From an uncultured Desulfovibrio sp. (GTDB lineage: Bacteria; Desulfobacterota; Desulfovibrionia; Desulfovibrionales; Desulfovibrionaceae), in NCBI RefSeq assembly GCF_944324935.1, contig NZ_CALUYG010000029.1, positions 1-34,675 of the forward strand: DNA of 34,675 nucleotides, in the 5' to 3' direction. Position numbers and translations under genes: made by a program. Within the stretch, counting starts at the first letter, position 1, and each line of letters starts with the position of its first letter. Below the pieces are notes generated by a model. The model was not told the DNA's origin. It was given only the letters and a program-made list of their open reading frames with translations, and ran no database searches. This document shows, piece by piece, positions 1 to 10,892 of the stretch.

Positions 1-76
1 TTTGTTTGCAAAACAACTGTCATGGGGCTTTCGTTTTTTGGCAAGCCCTCTGTTAACTTTCAATTTACAATCTGCC
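1..76 (-). repeat. End of a repeat/insertion element (copy A)
   Basis: Read on the minus strand, these 76 bases match 28190-28265 at 71 of 76 positions, so the two copies are inverted relative to each other. The match stops abruptly after GGCAGATTGT, which is the terminal inverted repeat of the element at 28190-28417. The rest of copy A lies outside the window, so it could be a full insertion sequence or another short non-autonomous copy. It sits 65 bp beyond the stop codon of the mdtC-like gene. Confidence 0.75.
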
Positions 77-141
77 ATGCCGGGAAAGGATTCTTGATGG
101 AATGCCGCGCACAAGGCAAACAATTTTCCTCCGCTCTTCCC

Positions 142-3100
142 TCAGGACCGCCGGGACAGGACGGCCAGCCGGGCCGCTCGGGCGGAGCCGTAGCGCAGCC
201 GCCACCAGCGCCGCCGCAGGCGCAGGCGCAGCCTGTCCAGACAGAGATAGACCACGGGCGTGGTATAGAGCGTCAGCACCTGACTCACCATGAGCCCGCC
301 CACGATGGTGATGCCCAGCGGCTGGCGGATCTCCGCCCCGTCGCCTTGCCCCAGCGCCAGCGGCACGGCCCCCAGGGCCGCGGCCATGGTCGTCATCATA
401 ATGGGCCGGAAACGCAGGCGGCAGGCCTCGTAGATGGCTTCCTGCGGCGGCAGCTGGCGGGTGCGGGCGGCATCCAGCGCAAAGTCGATCATCATAATGG
501 CGTTTTTCTTGACGATGCCGCAGAGCAGCAGCACGCCGATAAGCGCGATGACGCTGAATTCCATGCCCACGGCCATGAGCGCCAGCAGCGCTCCCCCGCC
601 CGCCGACGGCAGGGTGGAGAGGATGGTGATGGGGTGGATGAGGCTCTCATAGAGCACGCCCAGCACGATGTAGAGCGCCACCAGCGCCGCCAGGATCAGC
701 ACGATCTGGTTGCGTATGGTCTCGTTGAAGAGTTTGGCCGTGCCCTGGAAGCTGCCCACGATGGTGGAGGGCATGCCGATGCTCACCCGCACGCGGTCGA
801 TGGCCTCCTGAGCCTGCGAGAGCGACGCGCCCTCGGCCAGGTTGAAGGAGAGCGTCACCGCGGCGAACTGCCCCTGGTGCGCCACCGAGAGCGGCGCGAA
901 GCCCGGCCCCACTCCGGCCACGCTCAGGAGCGGCACAAGGCCGTCCCGACCGGGCAGATAGACCTTTTGCAAGGCCTCCTGGCCTTCCAGCCAGTCAGGC
1001 ATGAACTCCAGCACCACGCGGTACTGGTTCTTGTCCTTGTAGATGGTGGAGACCTGCCGCTGGCCGAAGGCATTGTTCAGGGCGCTGTCCACATCATCCA
1101 TCGTCAGGCCCAGCCGGGCCAGCGCGTCGCGGTCCACGCTGAGCAGGGTCTGGAGACCCCGCTCCTCGATGTCGCTGTCCACATCCTTGAGGATGGGGAT
1201 GGTCGCGAACGCTTCCTGCAACTTGCGGCCCCAGGTGCGCAGGGCGTCCAGGTCGTCGGCCTGCAGGGTGTACTGATACTGCGCGTTGGAGCTGCGGCCG
1301 CCCATGCGCAGATCCTGCGCGGGCTGAAGGAATATCTGCATGCCCGGTTCGGAGGCGAGCTTGCCCCGCAGACGGCCGATGACCTGCATGGCGGAGATGC
1401 CGCGCTCCTCCAGCGGCTTCAGGGCGATGAACACGCCCCCGCCCCCGCGCGAACCGGACATATGCCCGGACACCTGCTCCACGGCCGGGTCCTCCTGGAT
1501 GATCCGCATGAGGCGCGGCATCTTTTCCTGGAGACTCTGGAAGGAGGCGCTCTGATCGGCCCGCATGCCGCCCATGATCACGCCCGTGTCCTGCGTGGGG
1601 AAAAAGCCCTTGGGGACCACCATGTACAGCCAGACGTTGCCCGCCATGACCAGCAGGAGCGACAGCATGGTCAGGCGCGGATGCCGCAGCACCACGGCCA
1701 GGCTGCGTTCGTAACCGCGCTGCATGCCGCCCAGCAGCCCGCCCCACCACAGCCCGAGGCGCGTAAACAGGCGGGAGGCGATACCGCCCCGCCGCTCAAG
1801 CCGTCCGCTGCGCCGGGAGAGGTCCTCCTCGTAGGGGCGCAGGTAGCGGGCGCACATCATGGGCGTAGTGGTCAGCGACACCACCATGGAAACGAGCACC
1901 GCCGTGGTCAGCACCACGGAGAACTCCCGGAACAGGCGGCCCACGATGCCGCCCATGAAGAGGATGGGGATGAAGACCGCCACCAGCGACAGCGAGATGG
2001 AGATGACCGTGAAGCCCACCTCCCGCGCCCCGCGCAGGGCGGCCCGGAGCGGCGTCTCCCCCAGCTCCATGCGCCGGACGATGTTCTCCAGCACCACGAT
2101 GGCGTCGTCCACCACAAAGCCCGTAGCCACGGTGAGCGCCATGAGGGAAAGGTTGTCCAGCGTATAGCCGCACAGGTACATGACCCCGAACGTGCCGATG
2201 AGCGATACCGGGGCGGCCACCGCCGGGATGGCCGTGGCACGGCCGTTGCGCAGGAAGAGGAAGACCACCAGCACCACCAGCGCCACGGAGAGCAGCAGGC
2301 TTTTTTCCACCTCGGCCAGCGAGGCGCGGATGGTGATGGAGCGGTCCATGCGCACGGTGAGATCCGCGCTTTCCGGCAGCCAGGCCCGCAGTTGCGGCAG
2401 CATGGCCTTCACCCTGTCCACCGTCTCGATGATATTGGCGCCGGTGGCGCGGAACACCATCAGCAGGATGGCCTGTCTGCCGTTGGAGAGGGCCATGTTG
2501 CGCACGTCCTGCGAGCTCATCTCCACCGTGGCCACGTCGCCGAGGCGGATGACGGCATCCCCCTTGCGGGCCACGATGAGCCGTCGGTAATCGGCCACGT
2601 CCGAGATCTGGTCCGCCGCGTCCACCAGCCAGAAGCTCTTGTCGCTCTCCACCATGCCCTTGGGCAGATAGGCATTGGCCCCGCTGATGGCCCGCCGCAC
2701 ATCCTCGCTGCTGACGCCCGCCCGGCTCAGGGCGTCGGGGATGAGGCGCACACGCACGGCGGGCAGCGCGCCGCCGCCCAGGGTCACCTCGCCCACGCCG
2801 GGGATCTGGGCGATCTTCTGGGCCAGCACCGTTGAGGCCGCATCGTAGAGCTGGGAGCTGGTCAGCACCTCCGAGGTCACGGACAGGATCATAATGGGCG
2901 CGCCCGACGGATTCACCTTGCGGTAGGTGGGATTGGACGGCATGGTCGGCAGGGTGGAACGTGCCGCATTGATGGCCGCCTGTACGTCGCGGGCCGCGCC
3001 GTTGACGTCGCGGTCCAGATCGAATTGCAGGATGACGCTGGTGGAACCGAGGCTGCTGCTGGAGGTCATCTCCGTCACCCCGGCGATGCGCCCCAGGGCG

Positions 3101-3375
3101 CGCTCCAGCGGCGTGGCCACGGTGGCGGCCATGGTCTCCGGGCTGGCGCCGGGCATGGAGGCCCGCACCACCACCACGGGCAGATCCACTTCCGGCAGCG
3201 GGGCCACGGGCAGCAGGCGAAAGGCGACGATCCCCGCCAGCGCGATGGCCAGGGTCAGCAGCGTCGTGGCCACGGGCCGCCGGATGAAGGGAGCGGACAG
3301 GTTGACCGGCAGGAACTCCGGGCCGAAGCGATGCCGCCGGGCCGTGCCTTCGCTGTCGAGCTCCGGCTGTTTCAT
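142..3375 (-). CDS. mdtC: RND multidrug efflux permease, MdtC-like
   Basis: Inner-membrane proton-driven pump subunit of the hydrophobe/amphiphile RND family, 1077 aa, the usual length plus an N-terminal extension of about 25 residues. After the first membrane segment the periplasmic porter domain contains [17 protein letters not shown], which is close to the equivalent stretch of E. coli MdtC. The TM4 motif [13 protein letters not shown] carries the paired aspartates of the proton relay (AcrB Asp407/408). The [10 protein letters not shown] motif of the second half is also present. The start overlaps the stop of the upstream pump by 4 bp, so the two are translationally coupled. In E. coli MdtB and MdtC form a mixed trimer; the same pairing is inferred here. 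No TolC-type outer-membrane partner is encoded in the window. Confidence 0.93.
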   Translation of the reverse strand: MKQPELDSEGTARRHRFGPEFLPVNLSAPFIRRPVATTLLTLAIALAGIVAFRLLPVAPLPEVDLPVVVVRASMPGASPETMAATVATPLERALGRIAGVTEMTSSSSLGSTSVILQFDLDRDVNGAARDVQAAINAARSTLPTMPSNPTYRKVNPSGAPIMILSVTSEVLTSSQLYDAASTVLAQKIAQIPGVGEVTLGGGALPAVRVRLIPDALSRAGVSSEDVRRAISGANAYLPKGMVESDKSFWLVDAADQISDVADYRRLIVARKGDAVIRLGDVATVEMSSQDVRNMALSNGRQAILLMVFRATGANIIETVDRVKAMLPQLRAWLPESADLTVRMDRSITIRASLAEVEKSLLLSVALVVLVVFLFLRNGRATAIPAVAAPVSLIGTFGVMYLCGYTLDNLSLMALTVATGFVVDDAIVVLENIVRRMELGETPLRAALRGAREVGFTVISISLSLVAVFIPILFMGGIVGRLFREFSVVLTTAVLVSMVVSLTTTPMMCARYLRPYEEDLSRRSGRLERRGGIASRLFTRLGLWWGGLLGGMQRGYERSLAVVLRHPRLTMLSLLLVMAGNVWLYMVVPKGFFPTQDTGVIMGGMRADQSASFQSLQEKMPRLMRIIQEDPAVEQVSGHMSGSRGGGGVFIALKPLEERGISAMQVIGRLRGKLASEPGMQIFLQPAQDLRMGGRSSNAQYQYTLQADDLDALRTWGRKLQEAFATIPILKDVDSDIEERGLQTLLSVDRDALARLGLTMDDVDSALNNAFGQRQVSTIYKDKNQYRVVLEFMPDWLEGQEALQKVYLPGRDGLVPLLSVAGVGPGFAPLSVAHQGQFAAVTLSFNLAEGASLSQAQEAIDRVRVSIGMPSTIVGSFQGTAKLFNETIRNQIVLILAALVALYIVLGVLYESLIHPITILSTLPSAGGGALLALMAVGMEFSVIALIGVLLLCGIVKKNAIMMIDFALDAARTRQLPPQEAIYEACRLRFRPIMMTTMAAALGAVPLALGQGDGAEIRQPLGITIVGGLMVSQVLTLYTTPVVYLCLDRLRLRLRRRWWRLRYGSARAARLAVLSRRS

Positions 3376-6300
3376 GGCCGCTCCTCCGCGCCTCGTCCCT
3401 CGGCGAGCATGCTGGAGCGGTGACGCCGGAACCTGATGGCCAGCCGGTCGAACCAGAGATAGATCACCGGCGTGGTGAAGAGGGTCAGCACCTGGCTGAA
3501 GATGAGACCGCCCACCATGGTCACCCCCAGGGGCCGCCGCAGTTCCGCGCCCATGCCCCAGCCGATCATAAGCGGCAGCGCGCCCAGCAGGGCCGCCAGC
3601 GTGGTCATAAGAATAGGCCGCAGCCGCAGCAGGCAGGCCTGACGGATGGCCTCCTCAGGGCTCTTGCCCTCGCTGCGTTCGGCGTCGAGGGCGAAGTCAA
3701 TCATCATAATGGCGTTTTTCTTGACGATGCCGATGAGCAGGATGATGCCGATGATGCCCACCACGCCGAGCTCCATGCCGCCCAGCATGAGCGCCAGCAG
3801 CGCGCCCACCCCGGCCGACGGCAGGGTGGACAGGATGGTGACCGGGTGGATATAGCTCTCGTAGAGCACGCCCAGCACGATGTACATGGTGATGATGGCC
3901 GCCAGCACCAGCCAGACCTGATTGGTGGTGGAAGACTGGAAGGCCAGCGCCGCCCCCTGGAACTGGCAGCGCAGGGAAGCGGGCAGATGCAGTTCCCGTT
4001 CGGCGTCCAGCACGGCGTCCACCGCCGCGCTGAGGGACGAGCCCTCGGCCACGTTGAAGGAGATGGTGGCCACCGGGAACTGGCCCTGCCGGGCGATGGA
4101 GAGCCGCACGGCGCGTTCCTCCATGCGTACCAGCGTATTCAGCGGCACGGGCTGCCCGTCCGAACTCTTCACATAGATGTTCTCCAGCGCGCCCGGCCCG
4201 TTGCGGAAACGGGGCGCCGTCTCCAGCACCACCTTGTACTGATTGGTCTGGGTGAAGATGGTGGAGATGAGCCGCTGGCCCAGCGCATCGTACAGGGCGT
4301 TGTCGATATCGCTCATGGTGAGGCCGTAGCGGCCCGCGCTGTCCCGGTCGATGTCCAGCCAGAGCACGCGCCCGTAGCCCTGCAGATCGCTGGTCACATG
4401 GTCGAGCTCCGGGCGCTCGGCCAGAGCGTCCACGATCTTCGGCGTCCATTCCTGGAGCTGCTCCCGGTCCAGCGCTTCCACCGTGAACTGATACTGGGTG
4501 CGGGATACGCGGTCCTCGATGGTCAGGTCCTGCACGGGCTGCATGTAGAGCTTCAGGCCCGGCCGGGCGTCGGCCCGGGCCATGATGCGGCGGGCGATCT
4601 CCGGCGCGCGGGCGTCACGGTCGGCCAGCGGCTTGAGGTTCACCGTCAGCCGGGACGTGCCCAGACTGGGATTGACCCCGTCCACCCCCACGAGAAAGAC
4701 CACGCTGTCCACGGCCGGATCGGCCAGGATGAGGTCGGAGAGCTCCTTCTGGCGGCGGGTCATGGCCGCGAAGGAGGAGTCCTGCGGCGCTTCGGCTATG
4801 CCCTGGATGACGCCCGTGTCCTGCGTGGGGAAAAAGCCCTTGGGTACGACGATGGAGAGGAAGACCGTCAGCGCCAGCGTGCCCAGCGCCACCAGCAGGA
4901 CCAGCCCCTGATGGGCCAGCACCCAGTCCAGCTTGCCGGCGTACCAGCGCAGCAGTCGGGCAAAAAAGCCGCTCTCCGCCTGCTGCTTCTCATGCCGCAT
5001 GGCCTGGGGGTGCAGCATGGTGGCGCAGAGCATGGGCGTGAGGCTCAGGGAGATGCCCGCGGAGATGAGGATGGTCACGGCCAGCGTGACCGCGAATTCC
5101 CGGAACAGCCGTCCGGCCACATCGCCCATGAAGAGCAGCGGGATGAGCACCGCCACCAGCGAGAGCGTCAGGGAGATGATGGTGAAGCCGATCTGCCCCG
5201 CGCCGCGCAGGGCCGCCGGCACGGGCTTCATGCCCATTTCCAGATAGCGGGAAATATTCTCGATGACCACGATGGCGTCGTCCACCACGAAGCCCGTGGC
5301 GATGACCAGCGCCATGAGGGTCAGGTTGTTGAGGGAGTAGCCCGCAAGGTACATGACCCCCAGCGATCCCACCAGCGAGAGCGGCACGGCCAGCGCCGGG
5401 ATGATGGTGGCCGAGGCATTGCGCAAAAACAGCCAGATGACCCAGATGACCAGCGCGATGGAGAGCAGAAGCTCCAGCTGCACGTCATGCACCGTGGCAC
5501 GGATGGTGGTGGTGCGGTCGGTGACCACGCGCACCTCCACGTTGCCGGGCAGGGTCTTCTGGAGTTCCGGCAACAGCGCGATGACGCTGTCCGCGACCTT
5601 GATCACGTTGGCTCCCGGCTGCCGCTGCACCGAAAGGACGATGGCCTGCCGGAAGGCCTCGCCGTCGCCCGCGGCGTAGGCCGAGAGCCGGGCATTCTCC
5701 GCGCCTTCCACCACGTCGGCCACATCCTTGAGGCGCAGAGGCGCGCCGTCCTTGTAGCCTATGATGGTCTGCGCGTATTCCGCGGCCGAGGCCAGCTGGT
5801 CGTTGGCGTCGATGGTGCTGGCGCGCTCCGGCCCGTCGAAACTGCCCTTGGCGCCGTTGACGTTGGCCGTATTGATGGCCGAGCGGATGTCGGCCAGGGT
5901 CAGCCCCGCCGCGGCCAGGGCCTTGGGATTGACCTGCACCCGCACGGCGGGCCGCTCACCGCCGGAAAGCGTCACCAGCCCCACGCCGGAGACCTGGGAG
6001 ATCTTCTGCGCCAGCCGGGTGTCCACCAGGTCTTCCAGCCGGGTCATGGGCATGGCGTCGCTGGTGACGGCCAGGGTGATGATGGCCGGGTCCGCCGGAT
6101 TCACCTTGTTGTAGACCGGGGGATTGGGCAGGTCCGACGGCAGCAGGTTGTCCGCCGAATTGATGGCCGCCTGTACTTCCTGCTCGGCCACGTCCAGCGG
6201 CACGGAAAGATCGAACTGCAAGGTGATGACCGACGAGCCCGCCGAGGAGAGGGAGGTCATCTGCACAAGGCCCGACATGCTGCCGAACTGCCGCTCCAGC

Positions 6301-6497
6301 GGCGCGGTGACCACGGCGGAGGTCACTTCCGGGGACGCGCCGGGATAGAGCGTCTGCACCTGGATGGTGGGATAATCGATCTGCGGCAGGGCCGAAATGG
6401 GCAGGTAGCTGTACGCCAGCAGGCCCGACAGCAGCAGTGCCGCCATGAGCAGCGAGGTCGCAATGGGCCGGAGGATAAATATGCGGGAAAGATTCAT
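3372..6497 (-). CDS. mdtB: RND multidrug efflux permease, MdtB-like
   Basis: Second RND inner-membrane pump subunit, 1041 aa, full length. It begins [20 protein letters not shown], the typical cytoplasmic start and TM1. [20 protein letters not shown] and [20 protein letters not shown] follow, both very close to E. coli MdtB. TM4 carries [13 protein letters not shown] near residue 405, with both relay aspartates. It lies 118 bp downstream of the adaptor gene and overlaps the next pump gene by 4 bp. By homology it would export bile salts or other amphiphiles and drugs as a heterotrimer with the MdtC-like subunit, but the substrate cannot be read from the sequence. The MdtB assignment over MdtC rests on the sequence matches and on gene order A-B-C. 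Confidence 0.94.
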   Translation of the reverse strand: MNLSRIFILRPIATSLLMAALLLSGLLAYSYLPISALPQIDYPTIQVQTLYPGASPEVTSAVVTAPLERQFGSMSGLVQMTSLSSAGSSVITLQFDLSVPLDVAEQEVQAAINSADNLLPSDLPNPPVYNKVNPADPAIITLAVTSDAMPMTRLEDLVDTRLAQKISQVSGVGLVTLSGGERPAVRVQVNPKALAAAGLTLADIRSAINTANVNGAKGSFDGPERASTIDANDQLASAAEYAQTIIGYKDGAPLRLKDVADVVEGAENARLSAYAAGDGEAFRQAIVLSVQRQPGANVIKVADSVIALLPELQKTLPGNVEVRVVTDRTTTIRATVHDVQLELLLSIALVIWVIWLFLRNASATIIPALAVPLSLVGSLGVMYLAGYSLNNLTLMALVIATGFVVDDAIVVIENISRYLEMGMKPVPAALRGAGQIGFTIISLTLSLVAVLIPLLFMGDVAGRLFREFAVTLAVTILISAGISLSLTPMLCATMLHPQAMRHEKQQAESGFFARLLRWYAGKLDWVLAHQGLVLLVALGTLALTVFLSIVVPKGFFPTQDTGVIQGIAEAPQDSSFAAMTRRQKELSDLILADPAVDSVVFLVGVDGVNPSLGTSRLTVNLKPLADRDARAPEIARRIMARADARPGLKLYMQPVQDLTIEDRVSRTQYQFTVEALDREQLQEWTPKIVDALAERPELDHVTSDLQGYGRVLWLDIDRDSAGRYGLTMSDIDNALYDALGQRLISTIFTQTNQYKVVLETAPRFRNGPGALENIYVKSSDGQPVPLNTLVRMEERAVRLSIARQGQFPVATISFNVAEGSSLSAAVDAVLDAERELHLPASLRCQFQGAALAFQSSTTNQVWLVLAAIITMYIVLGVLYESYIHPVTILSTLPSAGVGALLALMLGGMELGVVGIIGIILLIGIVKKNAIMMIDFALDAERSEGKSPEEAIRQACLLRLRPILMTTLAALLGALPLMIGWGMGAELRRPLGVTMVGGLIFSQVLTLFTTPVIYLWFDRLAIRFRRHRSSMLAEGRGAEERP

Positions 6498-6615
6498 GGC
6501 TGATCACGAGGTTCGGGTCAGCGCCGTTCCGTCCGGCGGCGGGACGCCCAGCCGGCGCGAAGACGTCCGGCGGCGGAGCGGCACAAAGGCGCGGGACGGG
6601 CCGCAGGTCCTGTCC

Positions 6616-7785
6616 CTACTGCACTGGCTCGGCGCGGGGCGTCTCCATGCTGGCGGCCACGTTGACGGTGATGCCGTCGCGCAGACGGTCCAGCCCGTCC
6701 ACCACCACCACTTCGCCGGCTTCCAGCCCCTTGTCGATGACCGCAAGCTGATTGGTGGTCACGCCCGGCGTCACGTCGCGCACATGGGCCACGTTGTCCG
6801 CATCCACCACATAGACGTAGGAACCGCGGCTGCCCAGCTGCACGGCCGCCGCCGGCACGGTGACGGCATCCTTGAGCAGCTTGACCATGACCCGGGCATT
6901 GACGAACTGCTGCGCGTACAGCAGGCCGCCGTCGTTGGGGAAGAGCGCCTTGAGCTTCACCGTGCCGGTGGCGGAATCGATCTGATTGTCCATGGAGAGG
7001 AGCTCGCCCACGGCGATGAGGCCCTTCTGTTCGCGGTCCCAGGCCTGCACCAGGGGACGCCCCGCCTCCCCCTTGCGCGCGGCGCGCAGGGCTTCGCGCA
7101 CCAGCGGCACGCGGTTTTCCGGCAGGGTGAAGAGCACATGGCAGGGCCGCGTCTCGGTGATGCGCACGATGCCCTCGCTGTCCGAGCTCTTGATCATGTT
7201 GCCCTCGTCCACCTTTTTCAGGCCGAGGACGCCGCCCACGGGCGCGGTGATGCGGCTGTAGGTCAGCTGGAGGGCCGCGGCCTCAACGGCGGCCTTGTCC
7301 GCCGCCACCACGCCCTCGTACTGCCGCACCAGCGCGCGCTGGGTCTCGTACTGCTGGGCCGACACATAGTCGTTCTTCACCAGCTTGGTGTAGCGTTCAA
7401 GGTCGCTGCGCGCATTGGCGAGCTGGGCCTGGTCGCGCAGCAGATTGCCCCTGGCCTGCGCCAGTTCGGCCTCGAAGGGACGGGGGTCGATCTCGGCCAG
7501 CAGGTCGCCCGCGGCTACGCGGCGGCCTTCCGTGAAGTGCAGCTTGACGAGCTGTCCGTCCACCCGGCTGGTGACCAGCACGTCGCTGGACGGCTCCACC
7601 GTGCCGAGACCATTGAGGAAATAGGGCATGTCCTGGGCCAGCGCCGTGGCCACGCGCACGGGCGGCGCATCGGCCGCCATGCGGGGGCCGCCCGGCCCGG
7701 ACGCAAAAAAGAAACGGTAGACCGCCAGCAGGACGGCGCAAAGAAGGACAAGGCGGATCAGTCTGCCCCGTGCGGGAAGTTTCAT
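6616..7785 (-). CDS. mdtA: RND periplasmic adaptor (membrane fusion protein), MdtA-like
   Basis: 389-aa adaptor that links RND pumps to an outer-membrane channel. Residues about 8-28 form an uncleaved or signal-type membrane anchor. A first lipoyl-like half (GTVEPSSDVLVTSRVDGQLV), an alpha-helical hairpin around residues 105-165, the second lipoyl half (YSRITAPVGGVLGLKKVDEG) and the beta-barrel/membrane-proximal domains follow. The order and the YSRITAPVGG motif are typical of the HlyD/MdtA family. Its start overlaps the stop of the sensor kinase gene by 4 bp, so regulator, kinase and adaptor form one transcript. A 118-bp gap separates it from mdtB; I see no promoter there. Confidence 0.93.
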   Translation of the reverse strand: MKLPARGRLIRLVLLCAVLLAVYRFFFASGPGGPRMAADAPPVRVATALAQDMPYFLNGLGTVEPSSDVLVTSRVDGQLVKLHFTEGRRVAAGDLLAEIDPRPFEAELAQARGNLLRDQAQLANARSDLERYTKLVKNDYVSAQQYETQRALVRQYEGVVAADKAAVEAAALQLTYSRITAPVGGVLGLKKVDEGNMIKSSDSEGIVRITETRPCHVLFTLPENRVPLVREALRAARKGEAGRPLVQAWDREQKGLIAVGELLSMDNQIDSATGTVKLKALFPNDGGLLYAQQFVNARVMVKLLKDAVTVPAAAVQLGSRGSYVYVVDADNVAHVRDVTPGVTTNQLAVIDKGLEAGEVVVVDGLDRLRDGITVNVAASMETPRAEPVQ

Positions 7786-9083
7786 ACGGCGTGCTCCGGC
7801 TGCCCACTGGGAAAGCGCACCGTAAAGACGGCTTCCCTGTCGGCGACGTTTTCCTGTCGGATTCTCCAGCCCATCTGTTCGCAGGCGCGCAACGCCAGCG
7901 ACAGCCCCAGCCCGCTCCCCACGGGTGTCGGCGCGCCGCGCTGATGCGGCGCGCGGACGCCTCTTGCAAAGACGTCCAGGTGTTCCGGGATATGGCCCTT
8001 GTTGCGGATGCGGAAAAGGCCATCCTCCACACTCACCAGAACCTTTCCATCTTCGGTGTATTTTCGTGCGTTGTCCAGCAAATTCTTGAAGATGATGCGC
8101 GCGAGCCCTTCATCGCCCACGGTGAGGACGCAGGCCGGTCCGTGCAGGCTGACGCCGGCATCCCCGGCGCAGAGCTCGCGCACCAGCGCGGCCGCGTCGA
8201 TGGTCTCGGGCACGATGTCCTCCGGCCGGCGGGCCAGTATGAGCAGGCTGCGCACCACGTCGCTCATGCCCAGCACCGTCCGTTGCAGCCGTTGCAGCAC
8301 GGGCATCAGCGCCTCGCCGCCCTCCCGTCCGGCAAGGCGCAGCTCCAGCACTTCCAGTCCGCCTTGCAGGACGGTAAGCGGCGTGCGCAGCTCATGGCTC
8401 ACGTCGCCGGTAAAAAAGCTTTCGCGCTGCATGTAGCGCACGAGGTCCCGCTCGCGGGCGGCGATGGCGCGGGCCAGCACGCCCACCTCGTCATCACGGG
8501 CCTCCTGCGGCAGGGCCGGCAGGCTGCCGGGCTGCTCGCCCTGCTCCACGGCATGCGTGAGCTCCGTCAGCGACCCGGACAGCCGGCGGGAAAGCACGAT
8601 GCCCAGCAGGCTGGCGGCCACAAGGCTCACCCCCACGCACAGCAGGAAGAGGCGGAGCGTATCGGCCTGCAGGGAACGGAAGGCCCCCGTGCTGCCGCTG
8701 AGCGAGTAGCGCAGCCCGTCCCGCGTGGTCAGCAGCGCGAAGCCCGCCCCGTTCTCCAGCAGATGCAGCCCGTCGGTCAGCGCCTGCCAGGCCGGCGGGA
8801 CCTGCTTGCCCACCAGGAAGTCCAGATCCATGCTGTCGGCCAGGTCCGCTCCCCAGTAGAGCACGCGGCGTCCGTTATCCTCGGCGTAGAAGGCGCGCTC
8901 CTCGGCTTCCATGAGCAGGCGCATGACCGGCCGGGCATTGACTTCCAGCAGATGCCGCCCCAGCCGCTCATAGGCGACGAGGCCCACCACGATCATCACG
9001 CCGCCCATGCCCACGGTCAGCAGGATGAAGGCGAGCAGCAGCCGTCGCCGGATGCCGAAGCGTCGCGGACGGGACGTCGTCAC
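7782..9083 (-). CDS. Two-component sensor histidine kinase
   Basis: 433-aa membrane sensor. TM1 spans about residues 14-36, a periplasmic sensor region about 37-142 and TM2 about 143-165, followed by a HAMP-like linker. The dimerisation/phosphotransfer helix carries His230 in FTGDVSHELRTPL. In the ATPase domain the N box is FKNLLDNARKY (Asn334, Asn338) and the G2 box is GSGLGLS (389-395). The G1 box is unusual: NKGHIP replaces the common DNGPGI, so the conserved adenine-binding Asp appears to be Asn361. It overlaps the response regulator upstream and mdtA downstream by 4 bp each. It is therefore expected to phosphorylate that regulator and to control the BOF and pump genes. BaeS or QseC would be the closest functional parallels; the signal is unknown. 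Confidence 0.93.
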   Translation of the reverse strand: MTTSRPRRFGIRRRLLLAFILLTVGMGGVMIVVGLVAYERLGRHLLEVNARPVMRLLMEAEERAFYAEDNGRRVLYWGADLADSMDLDFLVGKQVPPAWQALTDGLHLLENGAGFALLTTRDGLRYSLSGSTGAFRSLQADTLRLFLLCVGVSLVAASLLGIVLSRRLSGSLTELTHAVEQGEQPGSLPALPQEARDDEVGVLARAIAARERDLVRYMQRESFFTGDVSHELRTPLTVLQGGLEVLELRLAGREGGEALMPVLQRLQRTVLGMSDVVRSLLILARRPEDIVPETIDAAALVRELCAGDAGVSLHGPACVLTVGDEGLARIIFKNLLDNARKYTEDGKVLVSVEDGLFRIRNKGHIPEHLDVFARGVRAPHQRGAPTPVGSGLGLSLALRACEQMGWRIRQENVADREAVFTVRFPSGQPEHAV

Positions 9084-9787
9084 GCCTCCTCCCTGCCGTC
9101 GGTCAGGCGGTAGCCCACATGCGACACCGTCTGGAGCAGCGGCACGGCAAAGGGCTTGTCCAGCACCTGCCGGAGTTCGTGGATATGGGTACGCAGGGCG
9201 CTGCCGCCCGGCGGATCATCCCCCCAGAGGGCCTGCTCCAGCTCCTCGCGGGGCAGGAGCGCCGGAGCGACCCGCATGAGTTCGCAGAGGATGCGGAAGC
9301 CCGTGGGGCTGACCCGCAGTTCGCGACCCTGCCGGCTGACGCGATGCCCGGCCACGTCCAGCACCACGTCCGCGTAGCGCAGCTCGCCGCTGCCGCCGCG
9401 GGCCGTTCCCTGCGCGCCACGTCCGCGCGCCCGGATGAGCGCCCGGATGCGCGCCTCCAGCTCCTTGAGGGCAAAGGGTTTGACCAGGTAGTCGTCCGCG
9501 CCGGAATCCAGCCCCAGCACGCGATCCGGCACGGTATCCCGAGCCGTCAGCATGATGATGGGCGTGCGGCAGTCGTGCTTTTCGCGCAGGGTGCGGCACA
9601 GGGTGATGCCATCCATGCCGGGCAGCATCACGTCCAGCACGAGGCAGTCGAAACGGCCGGCAAGCGCCTGCTCGAGGCCGGCCCGGCCGTTGCGGGCGCA
9701 GTCCAGCTCATAGCCCAGCGGTTCAAAGAAGGCATAGAGCATGGCAAGGATGTCTTCATTGTCTTCCACCAGCAGCAGTGCAGGCAT
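9080..9787 (-). CDS. OmpR-family response regulator
   Basis: 235-aa DNA-binding response regulator. The receiver domain (1-115) has acidic pair Glu8/Asp9, phosphoacceptor Asp52 in LVLDVMLPG, Thr81 and Lys103. A short linker leads to a winged-helix DNA-binding domain ending in PLLQTVSHVGYRL. I chose the ATG at 9787 over an in-frame codon at 9847 because the receiver starts at once (MPALLLVEDN) and a GGGAGG ribosome-binding site precedes it. The stop overlaps the sensor kinase start by 4 bp. The likely target is the promoter in front of the first BOF gene, where two 7-bp direct repeats stand 11 bp apart as OmpR-type dimers require; this is inferred. Confidence 0.94.
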   Translation of the reverse strand: MPALLLVEDNEDILAMLYAFFEPLGYELDCARNGRAGLEQALAGRFDCLVLDVMLPGMDGITLCRTLREKHDCRTPIIMLTARDTVPDRVLGLDSGADDYLVKPFALKELEARIRALIRARGRGAQGTARGGSGELRYADVVLDVAGHRVSRQGRELRVSPTGFRILCELMRVAPALLPREELEQALWGDDPPGGSALRTHIHELRQVLDKPFAVPLLQTVSHVGYRLTDGREEA

Positions 9788-9868
9788 ACGGGCCTCCCGC
9801 GCATCGCGGCAGAAAGGGTGTCGCAGCCGCCCGGACGCTGCCGGCATCCGGGCGGTTCCCGGTCCGGG

Positions 9869-10249
9869 TCAGGGCCGGGGGCCTTCGTCCAGGATGGCCA
9901 GGCCTTCCACCTCCACCTCGTTGGGACGCTTGGAACTCCATTCCACCTGTCCCACGATGCGGATGCGTGTCTGTGGCGTCACCGTCAGATGACCAAAGGT
10001 CTCGTCCTCTATCTCCACCACCACGCTGCCGCTCTCGTCCCGAAAGACGTAGCGGTCCTTGCGCTGGGGCAGTTTTTCCACAAGATGGCCTTCGAGGATG
10101 CACGGCACGTCGTCATAGGCGTCGGCCACGTCGGCCGCCCGGGTCACCATGCCGGCGGCCGGGCCCGCGCCCGGTCCTTCAAAACCCGCGGCCATGACGG
10201 ATGTCGCTCCGCCGAGGCAGAGCATGAGCAGCAAGATGGCGATTCGCAT
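9869..10249 (-). CDS. Secreted BOF (OB-fold, YgiW/YdeI-type) protein 1
   Basis: 126-aa exported protein with a Sec signal peptide of about 20 residues (cleavage after VMA). The bacterial OB-fold domain includes DVPCILEGHLVEKL, DRYVFRDESGSVVVEI and TPQTRIRIVGQVE. The BOF family includes E. coli YgiW and Salmonella VisP, which are linked to envelope stress, and YdeI/OmdA, linked to antimicrobial-peptide resistance. It is the most divergent of the four copies here: it lacks the second glycine-rich FQGP repeat and ends with an extra acidic tail. It stands 81 bp upstream of the response regulator, mirroring ygiW next to qseBC. The job in this organism is not known. Confidence 0.85.
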   Translation of the reverse strand: MRIAILLLMLCLGGATSVMAAGFEGPGAGPAAGMVTRAADVADAYDDVPCILEGHLVEKLPQRKDRYVFRDESGSVVVEIEDETFGHLTVTPQTRIRIVGQVEWSSKRPNEVEVEGLAILDEGPRP

Positions 10250-10465
10250 GGGGGGCTCCTGTCGTCAACCGGAAAGGCCTTCGGCATGGTGTCGGAGGGC
10301 CGCAGGCCTCAGCGTTTCGTATTCTTCTCCCGACGCCGCCGGGGGCGCGCGCCGGCCAGGGACCGCGGGGCTCGCCGCCCCGCGGAGGAGCCGTCGGCCG
10401 ACGCATGCCGGACGGCCGACGGCCACGGGAGATGCGGCAGGGCGGATCCCGCCGCCGTCAGGAGG

Positions 10466-10858
10466 CTACTTGAGGATTTCCAGCACCTTCACGTCCACCT
10501 TGGCCGGCTCCATCATGCCGTCCTTGTCCATCTTGCCGGAGAGGCGCACCCGGGTCTCCGGGGTGACCGTGCGGCCGGCAAAGACGCCGAAGTCGATCTC
10601 CACGATGATCTCGCCGGTGGCGTCCTTGAAAAGATACTTGTCGTCGCTGCCGGCATAGCGCTGCACGATGTTGCCCGTGAGGATGACCGGCGCATCATCC
10701 CAGCATTTGAGCGCCTTGGCCACGGTATCGGCCTGTATGCCCGCCGTCGGTCCCTGAAAACCGCCCCCCTGTCCGGCCCCCGGCCCCTGGAAGCCCGGTT
10801 GGGCAAGGGCGGGAGCGGCCAGCGCCAGCACCAGCAGGGAAGAAAGCAGAATCTTCAT
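10466..10858 (-). CDS. Secreted BOF (OB-fold, YgiW/YdeI-type) protein 2
   Basis: 130 aa with a signal peptide (MKILLSSLLVLALAAPALA). A short glycine/proline linker with two FQGP motifs follows, then the BOF core: APVILTGNIVQRY, DKYLFKDATGEIIVEID, TPETRVRLSGKMDKDG. The core should form a small five-stranded periplasmic barrel. Its neighbours on both sides are paralogues in the same orientation. The gap to BOF 1 (10250-10465) is 216 bp and holds only GC-rich hairpins. The first FQGP-linker-DDAP layout is shared with copies 3 and 4, so these three form a subgroup. Confidence 0.85.
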   Translation of the reverse strand: MKILLSSLLVLALAAPALAQPGFQGPGAGQGGGFQGPTAGIQADTVAKALKCWDDAPVILTGNIVQRYAGSDDKYLFKDATGEIIVEIDFGVFAGRTVTPETRVRLSGKMDKDGMMEPAKVDVKVLEILK

Positions 10859-10892
10859 GACAAACTCCTTTTTGATCTGGTTTCCGAGGGCG

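Noticed and set aside
22..6503. Very long plus-strand open frames (22-2835, 3420-6503) opposite the pump genes
   Set aside because: They are antisense to well-recognised RND genes, rich in His/Gln/Arg as expected from GC-rich reverse frames, and have no ribosome-binding sites or domains.
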